NCBI GenBank assembly: GCA_903861145.1
Contig: CAIOTH010000091.1
Location: forward strand, 1-45,137
Reading direction: 5' to 3'
DNA length: 45,137 nt
DNA from: an uncultured Bacteroidota bacterium
GTDB taxonomy: Bacteria > Bacteroidota > Bacteroidia > Chitinophagales > LD1
Positions 1 through 6,468 of the stretch are shown piece after piece (positions within the stretch are counted from its first letter, which is position 1; each line of letters starts with the position of its first letter). The notes under the pieces were generated by a model that was given only the letters and a program-made list of their open reading frames with translations, had not been told where the DNA came from and searched no databases. The position numbers and the translations under genes are program-made.

Positions 1-37
1 AAAATAAAAAGCCCCAATAGTTGCCTATCGAGGCCTT
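1..37 (-). terminator. Rho-independent terminator downstream of the 40-aa microprotein gene
   Basis: Read on the minus strand, positions 37 to 9 fold into a long stem with one bulged G and a GCAA (GNRA) tetraloop. The U-rich tail is the A-run at 1-10. It lies 40 bases past the stop of the small gene at 79-201 and directly beyond a conserved hairpin (38-70), so the two hairpins probably end the same transcript. Confidence 0.65.
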
Positions 38-70
38 ACGCCCCATTGTGTCAGCAATGGGGGCGTGGGA
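38..70 (-). repeat. Conserved hairpin, copy 1 (shared core ATTGCTGACACAAT on the minus strand)
   Basis: The plus strand contains GCCCCATTG, then TGTCAG, then CAATGGGGGC, which is a strong inverted repeat. The 14-base core recurs exactly at 359-372 inside a second hairpin with the same outer bases (ACGCC on one side, GGGCG on the other). In both places a T-tailed terminator follows directly on the minus strand. It could be part of a small RNA, a structured 3' UTR or a dispersed repeat. I do not recognise the family. Confidence 0.5.
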
Positions 71-78
71 GAATAATT

Positions 79-201
79 TTATTTACGATTCTCTTTCTTT
101 TCGTGCCCATAGTCATCCAACTCTCCATCATAGCGCCTGAATGCTACCTGGTAGATTAGCAGAACAACTCCTACCCCTAAAAGTACCGGCACTATATCCA
201 T
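79..201 (-). CDS. Small single-pass membrane protein, 40 aa, unknown function
   Basis: An ATG at 201 opens a 40-codon frame ending in TAA at 79. The product starts MDIVPVLLGVGVVLLIYQ, which is one hydrophobic helix at about residues 3-21. A charged tail follows (FRRYDGELDDYGHEKKENRK), so the C-terminus is probably cytoplasmic. The gene is followed by a conserved hairpin and a good terminator, which supports it being a transcription unit. No family is recognised. The layout of one helix plus a charged tail resembles accessory subunits of membrane complexes, but nothing nearby names a partner. Confidence 0.5.
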   Translation of the reverse strand: MDIVPVLLGVGVVLLIYQVAFRRYDGELDDYGHEKKENRK

Positions 202-316
202 TGATTTGATATTTGCCTTATAAATTTAGGAGCATAGATTTTACTTTTTTATGATTTTTGTCAAGTCATAAAAAACAAAATATATGCTGTTTGGCGATGG
301 AAACATGCCGGCGGGA

Positions 317-350
317 AATAAAAAACCCAAACGCTTAACTGCTTGGGTTT
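317..350 (-). terminator. Rho-independent terminator downstream of the 30-aa frame
   Basis: AAACCCAA (323-330) pairs with TTGGGTTT (343-350) across a 12-base loop. On the minus strand the stem is followed by a T-rich run (A-run 317-326 on the plus strand). It directly follows the second copy of the conserved hairpin, the same arrangement as at 1-70. Confidence 0.65.
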
Positions 351-385
351 CGCGCCCGATTGTGTCAGCAATCATGAGGCGTGGA
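351..385 (-). repeat. Conserved hairpin, copy 2
   Basis: GCCCGATTG, TGTCAG and CAATCATGAGGC form a stem-loop with the same 14-base core as the hairpin at 38-70. The flanking stem bases differ partly but remain paired. This suggests the structure is kept while the sequence drifts. On the minus strand it lies between the 30-aa frame and the terminator at 317-350. Confidence 0.5.
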
Positions 386-405
386 AATTTTTTTGTAGCT
401 TTTGC

Positions 406-498
406 TCACATAAGCCACATAGCATAATACAAGGTGCTTACCAGAATTGCGGCAAAGATGATAATAGCCTTATAACAAGCATGCATGGGATAGCGCAT
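406..498 (-). CDS. Possible 30-aa hydrophobic microprotein
   Basis: An ATG at 498 opens a 30-codon frame ending in TGA at 406. The product starts MRYPMHACYK and continues into an uninterrupted hydrophobic helix (AIIIFAAILVSTLYYAMWLM). Its size and hydrophobicity resemble type I toxin peptides or small membrane subunits, but no sequence family is recognised. Support is indirect: it sits between the secreted-protein gene at 545-940 and a hairpin-plus-terminator unit, just as the 40-aa gene at 79-201 does. It could instead be a chance frame in a long 3' UTR. Confidence 0.3.
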   Translation of the reverse strand: MRYPMHACYKAIIIFAAILVSTLYYAMWLM

Positions 499-544
499 TC
501 CGTCAAATTTAATTTTGAAAATGAAATTTCAACCGGCTACGAAT

Positions 545-940
545 TTATTCCCCGCCCGATGTATCGTGAGCAACAACAGATTTACCGGGCATCGGTGTCG
601 GTTGAAGGTTGCCGGGCTGGGTTTTACTTATTTGCCACACGCAACTGCCGCTCATATCAATTTGCTTAACGCGGTAGTGGCTATAGCTTTTGTTGTAACT
701 GGTAAAATCGTAATTAATCGGGTGCAGGCTATAACCTTTTGCTTTCAGGGTGCCAATAATTTCGAAATGCAGGCTATCGTTACCTGCTTCAATTACGTAG
801 TTAAAAATATTGGCTTCCTTCAATACGGCAAAAGTTATTTTATCGCCCTGCCAGGTTTTTTCAACGGTTAGGTTTTGCGCCAAACAGCAGCGGCAAAGCA
901 GCACAAAAATAAGACCGGCAGCTATTGTTTTTATGCGCAT
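545..940 (-). CDS. Small secreted protein resembling the module that often precedes T9SS tails, 131 aa
   Basis: A signal peptide covers about residues 1-21 (MRIKTIAAGLIFVLLCRCCLAQ). The middle, from FNYVIEAGNDSLHFEIIGTL to SHYRVKQIDMSG, matches the beta-sandwich pattern common just before Bacteroidota T9SS sorting domains ('V.RS.DG..F..IG...A.G......Y.....YYRLKQVD..G'). Here the module stands alone and the protein ends about 35 residues later without a recognisable sorting domain. The product is probably periplasmic or secreted. An upstream promoter fits at 979-1009. The role is unknown; the resemblance is to a fold pattern, not to an enzyme. Confidence 0.75.
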   Translation of the reverse strand: MRIKTIAAGLIFVLLCRCCLAQNLTVEKTWQGDKITFAVLKEANIFNYVIEAGNDSLHFEIIGTLKAKGYSLHPINYDFTSYNKSYSHYRVKQIDMSGSCVWQISKTQPGNLQPTPMPGKSVVAHDTSGGE

Positions 941-978
941 ACAATTGCTTTTAGGGGGTTGGTTTATTTATATACACA

Positions 979-1009
979 CAAATGTATAACCATCCATTGC
1001 CCTTAGCAA
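979..1009 (-). promoter_or_regulatory. Bacteroidota-type promoter for the gene at 545-940
   Basis: On the minus strand TTG (1009-1007) is followed after 20 bases by TACATTTG (986-979). This fits the Bacteroidota pattern of TTG, about 20 bases, then TAnnTTTG. The start codon is at 940. Confidence 0.55.
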
Positions 1010-1044
1010 TACTTAAATTGAGTATTTTGAGGTAGTGCCCCGGG

Positions 1045-1842
1045 CTATATCAGGTTAATTAACCGGGCAAAGGCAACCACGCCGGTGGTATCGATGCAGT
1101 TTGTTTTTTTAATGAGGTTGCGCCGGTGCGTATCAACAGTATGCGGGCTGATAAAAAGCTTTTCGGCAATGGTTTTGGTATCATCGCCCTGGGCAAGCAG
1201 GGTAACTATTTTCTTCTCATGCTCCGAAAATGTTTTGGGTTCGGTTACGCATTTTAAATCCGGGTCATATCCATAAATAGTAATACCATTGGGGGCGGAA
1301 ATAACAAAATCTATTGAACCGGGCTTTTTAATATGGCCCACATAATGGCCAAAGCTTATAAAAAGAGCGGGTCGGCCGGCTTCATCGGTTTCCAATATCA
1401 TGGTGCGCTGTAAAACCTGCACGTATTCGTCGTTTCCGTTTCGATACAAAAAACTAAGGCAAAGTACTATGTTTTTACAATACTCGGGGTCGTTATTGGC
1501 GTAACAATCGGCTACTATGTGGTGAAACTTTAATAAACCATCCAGTTGAGCAGGATTAGCTCTCGAAAAACCAAACTCGAACCCGTTTTCGGCTGTATAA
1601 GAAGATGCTTCAAGGCCCGATAAGACCCTCAGCCGGTCGCTCATGTATAAATACTGGTTGTTGAACGGATTGAGCACAAATATTACCACATTATTTTGCT
1701 GCGAAACCTCGTCTAAAAAGCGGACCTTCTCTTTCCATGCCTCTTCTGCATCCGAACTAATATTGCTTTGTAAATTAAGGAGGTCCCACAAACGCGGTAT
1801 TTGCGGCAAATCCATGGCGCCCGTTGTTGGTGTGTTTTTCAT
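1045..1842 (-). CDS. LuxR-family transcriptional regulator with PAS-like sensor domain, 265 aa
   Basis: The last 60 or so residues are a LuxR-type helix-turn-helix (FSEHEKKIVTLLAQG, then KTIAEKLFISPHTVDTHR), which binds DNA. The first 190 residues resemble the PAS-like sensor half of Bacteroidota one-component LuxR regulators (NVVIFVLNPFNNQYLYMSDR, later a FISFGHYVGHIKK strand). No receiver domain is present, so an intracellular signal or partner is more likely than a two-component phosphorelay. The target is unknown. A 9-bp inverted repeat lies at 1904-1944 in the divergent gap and could be an autoregulatory site. Confidence 0.85.
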   Translation of the reverse strand: MKNTPTTGAMDLPQIPRLWDLLNLQSNISSDAEEAWKEKVRFLDEVSQQNNVVIFVLNPFNNQYLYMSDRLRVLSGLEASSYTAENGFEFGFSRANPAQLDGLLKFHHIVADCYANNDPEYCKNIVLCLSFLYRNGNDEYVQVLQRTMILETDEAGRPALFISFGHYVGHIKKPGSIDFVISAPNGITIYGYDPDLKCVTEPKTFSEHEKKIVTLLAQGDDTKTIAEKLFISPHTVDTHRRNLIKKTNCIDTTGVVAFARLINLI

Positions 1843-1903
1843 AGTAGATTATTGTAATGAAAAATCAGCTTCTAAAACCAAACGAGCACGTTATACCATG
1901 GTT

Positions 1904-1944
1904 ACTATCGCAGCGCATTGTTTAAAAGGTGTTTATGCGATAGT
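1904..1944. promoter_or_regulatory. 9-bp inverted repeat between divergent genes, candidate operator
   Basis: ACTATCGCA (1904-1912) and TGCGATAGT (1936-1944) are perfect inverted arms separated by 23 bases. The centres of the arms are 32 bases apart, about three helical turns. The site lies between the minus-strand LuxR gene (start 1842) and the plus-strand gene at 2111. It could be a dimer-of-dimers site for the adjacent regulator. The long spacer makes an RNA hairpin less likely. Confidence 0.35.
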
Positions 1945-2110
1945 TTGTGTAATTATATAAAATGTATGTCAGATATTAAAAACTGAATTGTTAAAACTAT
2001 AACGGCAGCATTGGGCTAGGGTAATGCTGAAATAAAAACGGAAAAATATAGTTTTACGTTATTATACTTTTATGATGGTAGAAATCGTTTATTGAACAAA
2101 ACAAATAACA

Positions 2111-3340
2111 GTGCCTCCCTATAAATTACTCATCTTATTACTTCTGATTTCCACCGGTGCCAACGCTCAAACCGGTGCCGAATACCTTGCACAAGCCAAT
2201 AAAGCCTACGACGCAAAGGAACCAGGTAAGGCCAAAGCCCTGTATTTAAAAGCCGCCGATTTAAACGAAACCGATGCGCACTTTGCCCTGTTTTACAAAT
2301 ATGTGTTGCCCGATAGCCAGCACCTGTATCACCTGCTTGAAGCAGCGCGTGCCGGTAAATCGGAAGCGGTGGGCTATATGTTTGAAGAGCTTGTTTTTAG
2401 GGCTAATAGCCTAACCAAAGCTAACCCCGCTTTGGCTATGGAGGTATACAAACAGGCGCTTAAAGTTGATGCTTCACTCAGTTATGATTTTAAAACCGAA
2501 GCAGGTTGTGTTCAAAAATGTTTAGAGGCCGGCCCGTTTGATGCGCAGGCGTTTTTCAAAAAGTACAACATTAAAGAGGAGTCGGTTAATGATTTTTATG
2601 GTGTTTGGGAACTGGCCGAAGAGGCATCGCACGGCGGGCGTTTTGGTAAGCCCCACCCAAAGCTGGTTTTTCAGTTAGTGTGCCGCGGTAGCTCGGTGCC
2701 CGCCGAGGGGGAATCGGCAATTAATGATACCTATCTTAGCTGGAAAAAAAATAAGGTACCGGCATTTAATATTTGCGATTATATAACCAGCGGCATGGGT
2801 ATGGGTTATTGTGCGCATCGGGAAGATGATATTGCTGAGGCCAATAGGCAAAAGCGGATAAAGGAACTAAAGCGGGAATTAAAAAATAGCGCAGGGCCAT
2901 TGCTCGATTCTGCTTATCAAAAAGCGGCTGCGTTTATCAGTTCTAAAGCAGGTATGGAAGAAGGGCAGGGCGGCACCGGTAGGTGGGCTTGGATTTTAGA
3001 GTCGGAAATAAGCCAGGAAGATAGTTTTGTTGATTTGATTGAGGTGGTGAATACCGGTAAACTGCCACCGTCTTTTCCCGGCAAAGCCGATGCCGATAAA
3101 AAGCTGAACGAAGTATACCGCACTGTTTTGAAAAAACTGAAAGAAAACCCGGTTACCGGTATGAATTCGGAAATAAGCGATGAAGGCGTGCGCGATACCC
3201 AGCGCTTATGGATGCCTTACCGCGATGCTACCGCTAAACTATTATCGGTTATTATGCCACACGTTGCGATTGAGCAATGGAAGAACTGGCTAACCAATGA
3301 GCGTATTGGGCAATTGGAGGGGATAGGAGAGGGGGATTGA
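2111..3340 (+). CDS. Secreted TPR / lysozyme-inhibitor LprI-like protein, 409 aa
   Basis: The start appears to be GTG at 2111, because the nearest upstream ATG frame is closed by a TGA. A signal peptide (LLILLLLISTGANAQ) is followed by TPR/SEL1-like helices (residues about 20-150; AEYLAQANKAYDAKEPGKAK is typical). The C-terminal half carries an LprI/DUF1311-like pattern: a Cys in ICDYITSGMGMGYCAHRE, then LNEVYRTVLKKL and RDTQRLWMPYRDA, matching 'LN..Y..L...L' and 'LR.AQ..W..YRD'. LprI-type domains are envelope proteins, some of which inhibit lysozyme. Inhibition itself is an inference. The gene stands alone with its own upstream region. Confidence 0.75.
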   Translation: MPPYKLLILLLLISTGANAQTGAEYLAQANKAYDAKEPGKAKALYLKAADLNETDAHFALFYKYVLPDSQHLYHLLEAARAGKSEAVGYMFEELVFRANSLTKANPALAMEVYKQALKVDASLSYDFKTEAGCVQKCLEAGPFDAQAFFKKYNIKEESVNDFYGVWELAEEASHGGRFGKPHPKLVFQLVCRGSSVPAEGESAINDTYLSWKKNKVPAFNICDYITSGMGMGYCAHREDDIAEANRQKRIKELKRELKNSAGPLLDSAYQKAAAFISSKAGMEEGQGGTGRWAWILESEISQEDSFVDLIEVVNTGKLPPSFPGKADADKKLNEVYRTVLKKLKENPVTGMNSEISDEGVRDTQRLWMPYRDATAKLLSVIMPHVAIEQWKNWLTNERIGQLEGIGEGD

Positions 3341-3375
3341 GGTAAATGTTGCAGTTTATAAGCTATATTTGACAT

Positions 3376-3555
3376 ATGCCCGGGAGAACTGTTCGTGATA
3401 TTATTTTTGGATTCTTTTTGATTGCGGTAGCCAGGGAATATGTTTCTATGGCTCACCAAATTGGATATAAAGACGCTTTTTTTAGCGTTGGAATATGGAT
3501 TTTGCTAGCCCTTGTTGTTTACCTTTACGTAACCAGGTTTAAGAAATCGGAGTGA
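3376..3555 (+). CDS. Small two-helix membrane protein, 59 aa, unknown function
   Basis: An ATG at 3376 opens a 59-codon frame. Two hydrophobic segments are visible (IIFGFFLIAVA, and VGIWILLALVVYLYV), separated by an amphipathic stretch with HQIGYKDAFF. The tail is basic (TRFKKSE). A TATATTTG box at 3364-3371 ends only four bases before the ATG, suggesting a leaderless or very short leader if it is used. No convincing TTG lies 19-21 bases upstream. The gene follows the LprI-like gene by 35 bases. No family is recognised. Confidence 0.5.
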   Translation: MPGRTVRDIIFGFFLIAVAREYVSMAHQIGYKDAFFSVGIWILLALVVYLYVTRFKKSE

Positions 3556-3585
3556 CCCGAAGTTAAATACATTGTCCCCTTGATA

Positions 3586-3609
3586 GTGGTTGGCGTCCCC
3601 GCCAACCAC
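3586..3609. repeat. REP-like palindrome, copy 1
   Basis: GTGGTTGGCG and CGCCAACCAC are perfect 10-bp inverted arms around TCCC. Near-identical copies occur at 8186-8209 and 8243-8265, also between genes. This fits a dispersed REP-like element. No transposase gene is in the window. Confidence 0.6.
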
Positions 3610-3696
3610 CTCAGGGTGCTTTCTCAAAAATTACCACCCCATTCTCTTTTCTAAATAATATTATCATATATCTTTACCAAAATACTATTGGCTGAT

Positions 3697-6387
3697 ATGA
3701 GGGGTGGGTTTAGTGCGGTGGTAAAAAGGCTGCTGGCCGTTTTTATAGGTTTATGGGTGTGCGCTTTGGCGGCATCTGCCTCGGGCATTAGCAAGGGCCC
3801 GGTGCCCGCCTGGGTGCAACCGGTGCATGCAGATTTAACGGCCACTGTGCCCGCAAGCCAAATTGAGTCGGGCTATTACTATATACTGTACGAACGGCAG
3901 ATGGACGTGCAAACCGCCACCGATTACATACACGTTCTCCGCAAAATAGTTAACCAGTCGGGTATTGAAAACTGCAGCCAGCTTGAGTTTGAATACGACA
4001 AGGCTTTCGAAAACGTAGTGATACACCACATTCATGTTATCCGCAATGGCCTGGTTATTAACCAGCTTGATGTTTCGAAGTTTAAGATAGTGCAAAAGGC
4101 CAAAGCGATGGACGTTTTGCAGTATAACGAAACCATGAGTGGCCTGTTGTTTTTAGAGGATATTAAAGTTGGCGACATATTGGATTATGACTATAGCACA
4201 TATACCACCAACCCGCTTTACACCTCAAAATTTACCACCGATTTAGATGAGCAGTATGGTGTGCCCATTAGCCTGGTTAGTTACCGCATAGTATGCCCCG
4301 AAAAGAGAAAACTATTTACGCGCCAGTTAAATAACGGCACCGCGCCGGAAGAGAAAACCGAGAACGGCCAACATATTTATACCTGGAACCTTAAAAATCT
4401 TGCCCCGCTTAAAAGCGAAGACCATTTACCAATAGGATATATGGAGGGACCGGTGAGCCTGGTTTCGGAATATGACGGTTGGAAAGATGTGCAGAAGTGG
4501 GGTAAAGATTTATACGCACCGGTTATGGTTAGCGGCAAACGCATACAGGCCCGCGCTGCCGAGCTTGCCAAAGGTTACACTACCGATGAAGATAAAATTG
4601 TGCGCGCCCTGCGTTTTGTGCAAGACCAAATACGCTACCTGGGTATTGAAACCGGTGTTAATACCCATAAGCCGCATTTGCCCGAGCAGGTTTTAACCCA
4701 GGGCTTTGGCGATTGTAAGGATAAGGCTGTGTTGCTTTGCATGCTTTTAAAAGAAATGGGTATTAAGGCAAGCCCGGTACTTATAAAAAGCAATGCGGCT
4801 GATAATTTGGACGAGCGCCTGCCCTCGCCGTTTAGGTTTAACCATGTTTGCGTAGCGGTTGATTACAAGGGCGGGTACCGGTACTTCGACCCCACTATTT
4901 CGTACCAGCGCGGGGTTTTTGACAGTACGTATTTTCCCAATTATAAGTTTGGGATAATACTGGATGATAAAAGCGAAGGCCTTACAAAGATCCCGTTTAA
5001 TAATATCTGCTTTCATCAAATGCTTGAAAGGTTTGAGGTTGGCGATACTGATGCTACTACTAAACTTATAGTAACCACTACCTACACCGGTGGGTCTGCC
5101 GATAAATTCAGAGAGAGCAGCGCATCGGGCAGCATGGCCACTATGCAAAGGGAATACCTGACATATTACCAGGGTTTGTATAAGGAAGTCGAAATTACCG
5201 ATAGCGTAAAAATTGCCGAAGATGACAGCGTTAGCAACAGAATTGTAACTACCGAGGCATACACCATCAACCACTTTTGGACGCACCACCCGGGGCAGGA
5301 GCATGAATGGATTATCCATTTCTATTCAGACGAGATAAAGAGTTACCTGCACATAGCCAAAAACCGCAAGCGCACCATGCCGCTTAGCGTAAACTACCCG
5401 CTTAACTACGAGCAGAAATTTGAAATTGTTATGCCAAGTGAGTGGCCGATGAGCGGCCAAACCGATGTGGTTGAAGATTCGGCCTTTCTGTTTACGTTTA
5501 TTAGTAGTTATCATGCCAGCAACTACACCATAACGCTCGATTACGCTATAAACACCAAAACCGGCACTTGTAATGCATCGTACAACAAGCATTATTTTGA
5601 TGATATTGATAAGCTAAGCGATCTTCTGGGCTACAGCGTTTACATTAACGCTACTGTTGACCCAACCAAACCGCACCCGGTTAGCATTTTTATGCTGATG
5701 CTGCTTTTAGTTGCCGGTGGCATAACCGGCTTTATTTGTTACCGCGTGTACAACACCTACGACGTAACCACCTTCTACACCGGCGACCCACCTGCTGATT
5801 TTGGCGGATGGCTGATATTGCCCCTAATAGGTACCGTTGTTAACCCGTTGCTGTTGGTTTACTTTATTTACCACTTTAAGTATTTAACCGATGATGTAAT
5901 TGAAATGATGTTTGATAAATCGGCCATTACATACAGCCCGGTGTTGGGTTATGCGCTTGTAGTGCAGTTGTTCATGTTTGCGGTACTGCTGGTAATGTCG
6001 GTATTGGTTTTTGTAACGGCGTTTAAAAAGCGCACCATATTCCCGTATGCATTTGCTGCCATGCATTTGGGCTGGCTGCTTAAAAACTTTGTTAACTGGG
6101 TAATGATGAACTCGGGCTTAATACACGGGCTAAAGTATAACACCACCGCCGATACTGAATTATGGCACACTGCCCTGTATTGCGCCATTTGGGTAACCTA
6201 CATGGTGCGTTCGGAAAGGGTAAAACTTACGTTTACCAATGTGCACCCTTCGCGCGTGGTACCGGTGGTAAACCCAGAGTTAATTGAGCCGCTGGTTATA
6301 GAACCTGAGCAAACAGAACCGGTTGATGAAACCTTAGATGATTGCCCTACTGAAGAAGTGAATGATAAGCCGGATGGGGTGGAGTAG
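3697..6387 (+). CDS. DUF3857 / transglutaminase-like / DUF2569 membrane protein, about 896 aa
   Basis: I place the start at the ATG at 3697; a TTG at 3688 is also in frame but less likely. A signal segment (LLAVFIGLWVCALAASA) precedes a DUF3857 N-terminal domain (residues about 30-260). A transglutaminase-like core follows, with the triad visible as Cys340 (GFGDCKDKA), His383 (FNHVC) and Asp398 (YFDPT). After a beta-rich region, the C-terminus has one helix near residue 670 and then a DUF2569-like four-helix block starting FGGWLILPLIGTVVNP, ending in an acidic tail. Other members of the DUF3857-transglutaminase group are envelope proteins of unknown substrate. The intact triad suggests catalysis. 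The added membrane domain would anchor the enzyme in the inner membrane, facing the periplasm. A REP-like palindrome lies upstream. Confidence 0.85.
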   Translation: MRGGFSAVVKRLLAVFIGLWVCALAASASGISKGPVPAWVQPVHADLTATVPASQIESGYYYILYERQMDVQTATDYIHVLRKIVNQSGIENCSQLEFEYDKAFENVVIHHIHVIRNGLVINQLDVSKFKIVQKAKAMDVLQYNETMSGLLFLEDIKVGDILDYDYSTYTTNPLYTSKFTTDLDEQYGVPISLVSYRIVCPEKRKLFTRQLNNGTAPEEKTENGQHIYTWNLKNLAPLKSEDHLPIGYMEGPVSLVSEYDGWKDVQKWGKDLYAPVMVSGKRIQARAAELAKGYTTDEDKIVRALRFVQDQIRYLGIETGVNTHKPHLPEQVLTQGFGDCKDKAVLLCMLLKEMGIKASPVLIKSNAADNLDERLPSPFRFNHVCVAVDYKGGYRYFDPTISYQRGVFDSTYFPNYKFGIILDDKSEGLTKIPFNNICFHQMLERFEVGDTDATTKLIVTTTYTGGSADKFRESSASGSMATMQREYLTYYQGLYKEVEITDSVKIAEDDSVSNRIVTTEAYTINHFWTHHPGQEHEWIIHFYSDEIKSYLHIAKNRKRTMPLSVNYPLNYEQKFEIVMPSEWPMSGQTDVVEDSAFLFTFISSYHASNYTITLDYAINTKTGTCNASYNKHYFDDIDKLSDLLGYSVYINATVDPTKPHPVSIFMLMLLLVAGGITGFICYRVYNTYDVTTFYTGDPPADFGGWLILPLIGTVVNPLLLVYFIYHFKYLTDDVIEMMFDKSAITYSPVLGYALVVQLFMFAVLLVMSVLVFVTAFKKRTIFPYAFAAMHLGWLLKNFVNWVMMNSGLIHGLKYNTTADTELWHTALYCAIWVTYMVRSERVKLTFTNVHPSRVVPVVNPELIEPLVIEPEQTEPVDETLDDCPTEEVNDKPDGVE

Positions 6388-6468
6388 GTTAGCCTGTTCC
6401 CGTTAAATAAAAGTTAAGCCTCCCTGCCTAAATTTGGGCTGCCAAACAAAAACCTTTATTTATACAGT

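Noticed and set aside
1-385. CRISPR-like or tRNA-like interpretation of the two similar hairpin units
   Set aside because: Only two copies, unequal flanks and no spacer-repeat periodicity. No cloverleaf with a T-loop can be drawn.
343-871. Plus-strand frames opposite the genes at 406-498 and 545-940
   Set aside because: They lack family features, whereas the minus-strand product has a signal peptide, a promoter and a known module pattern.
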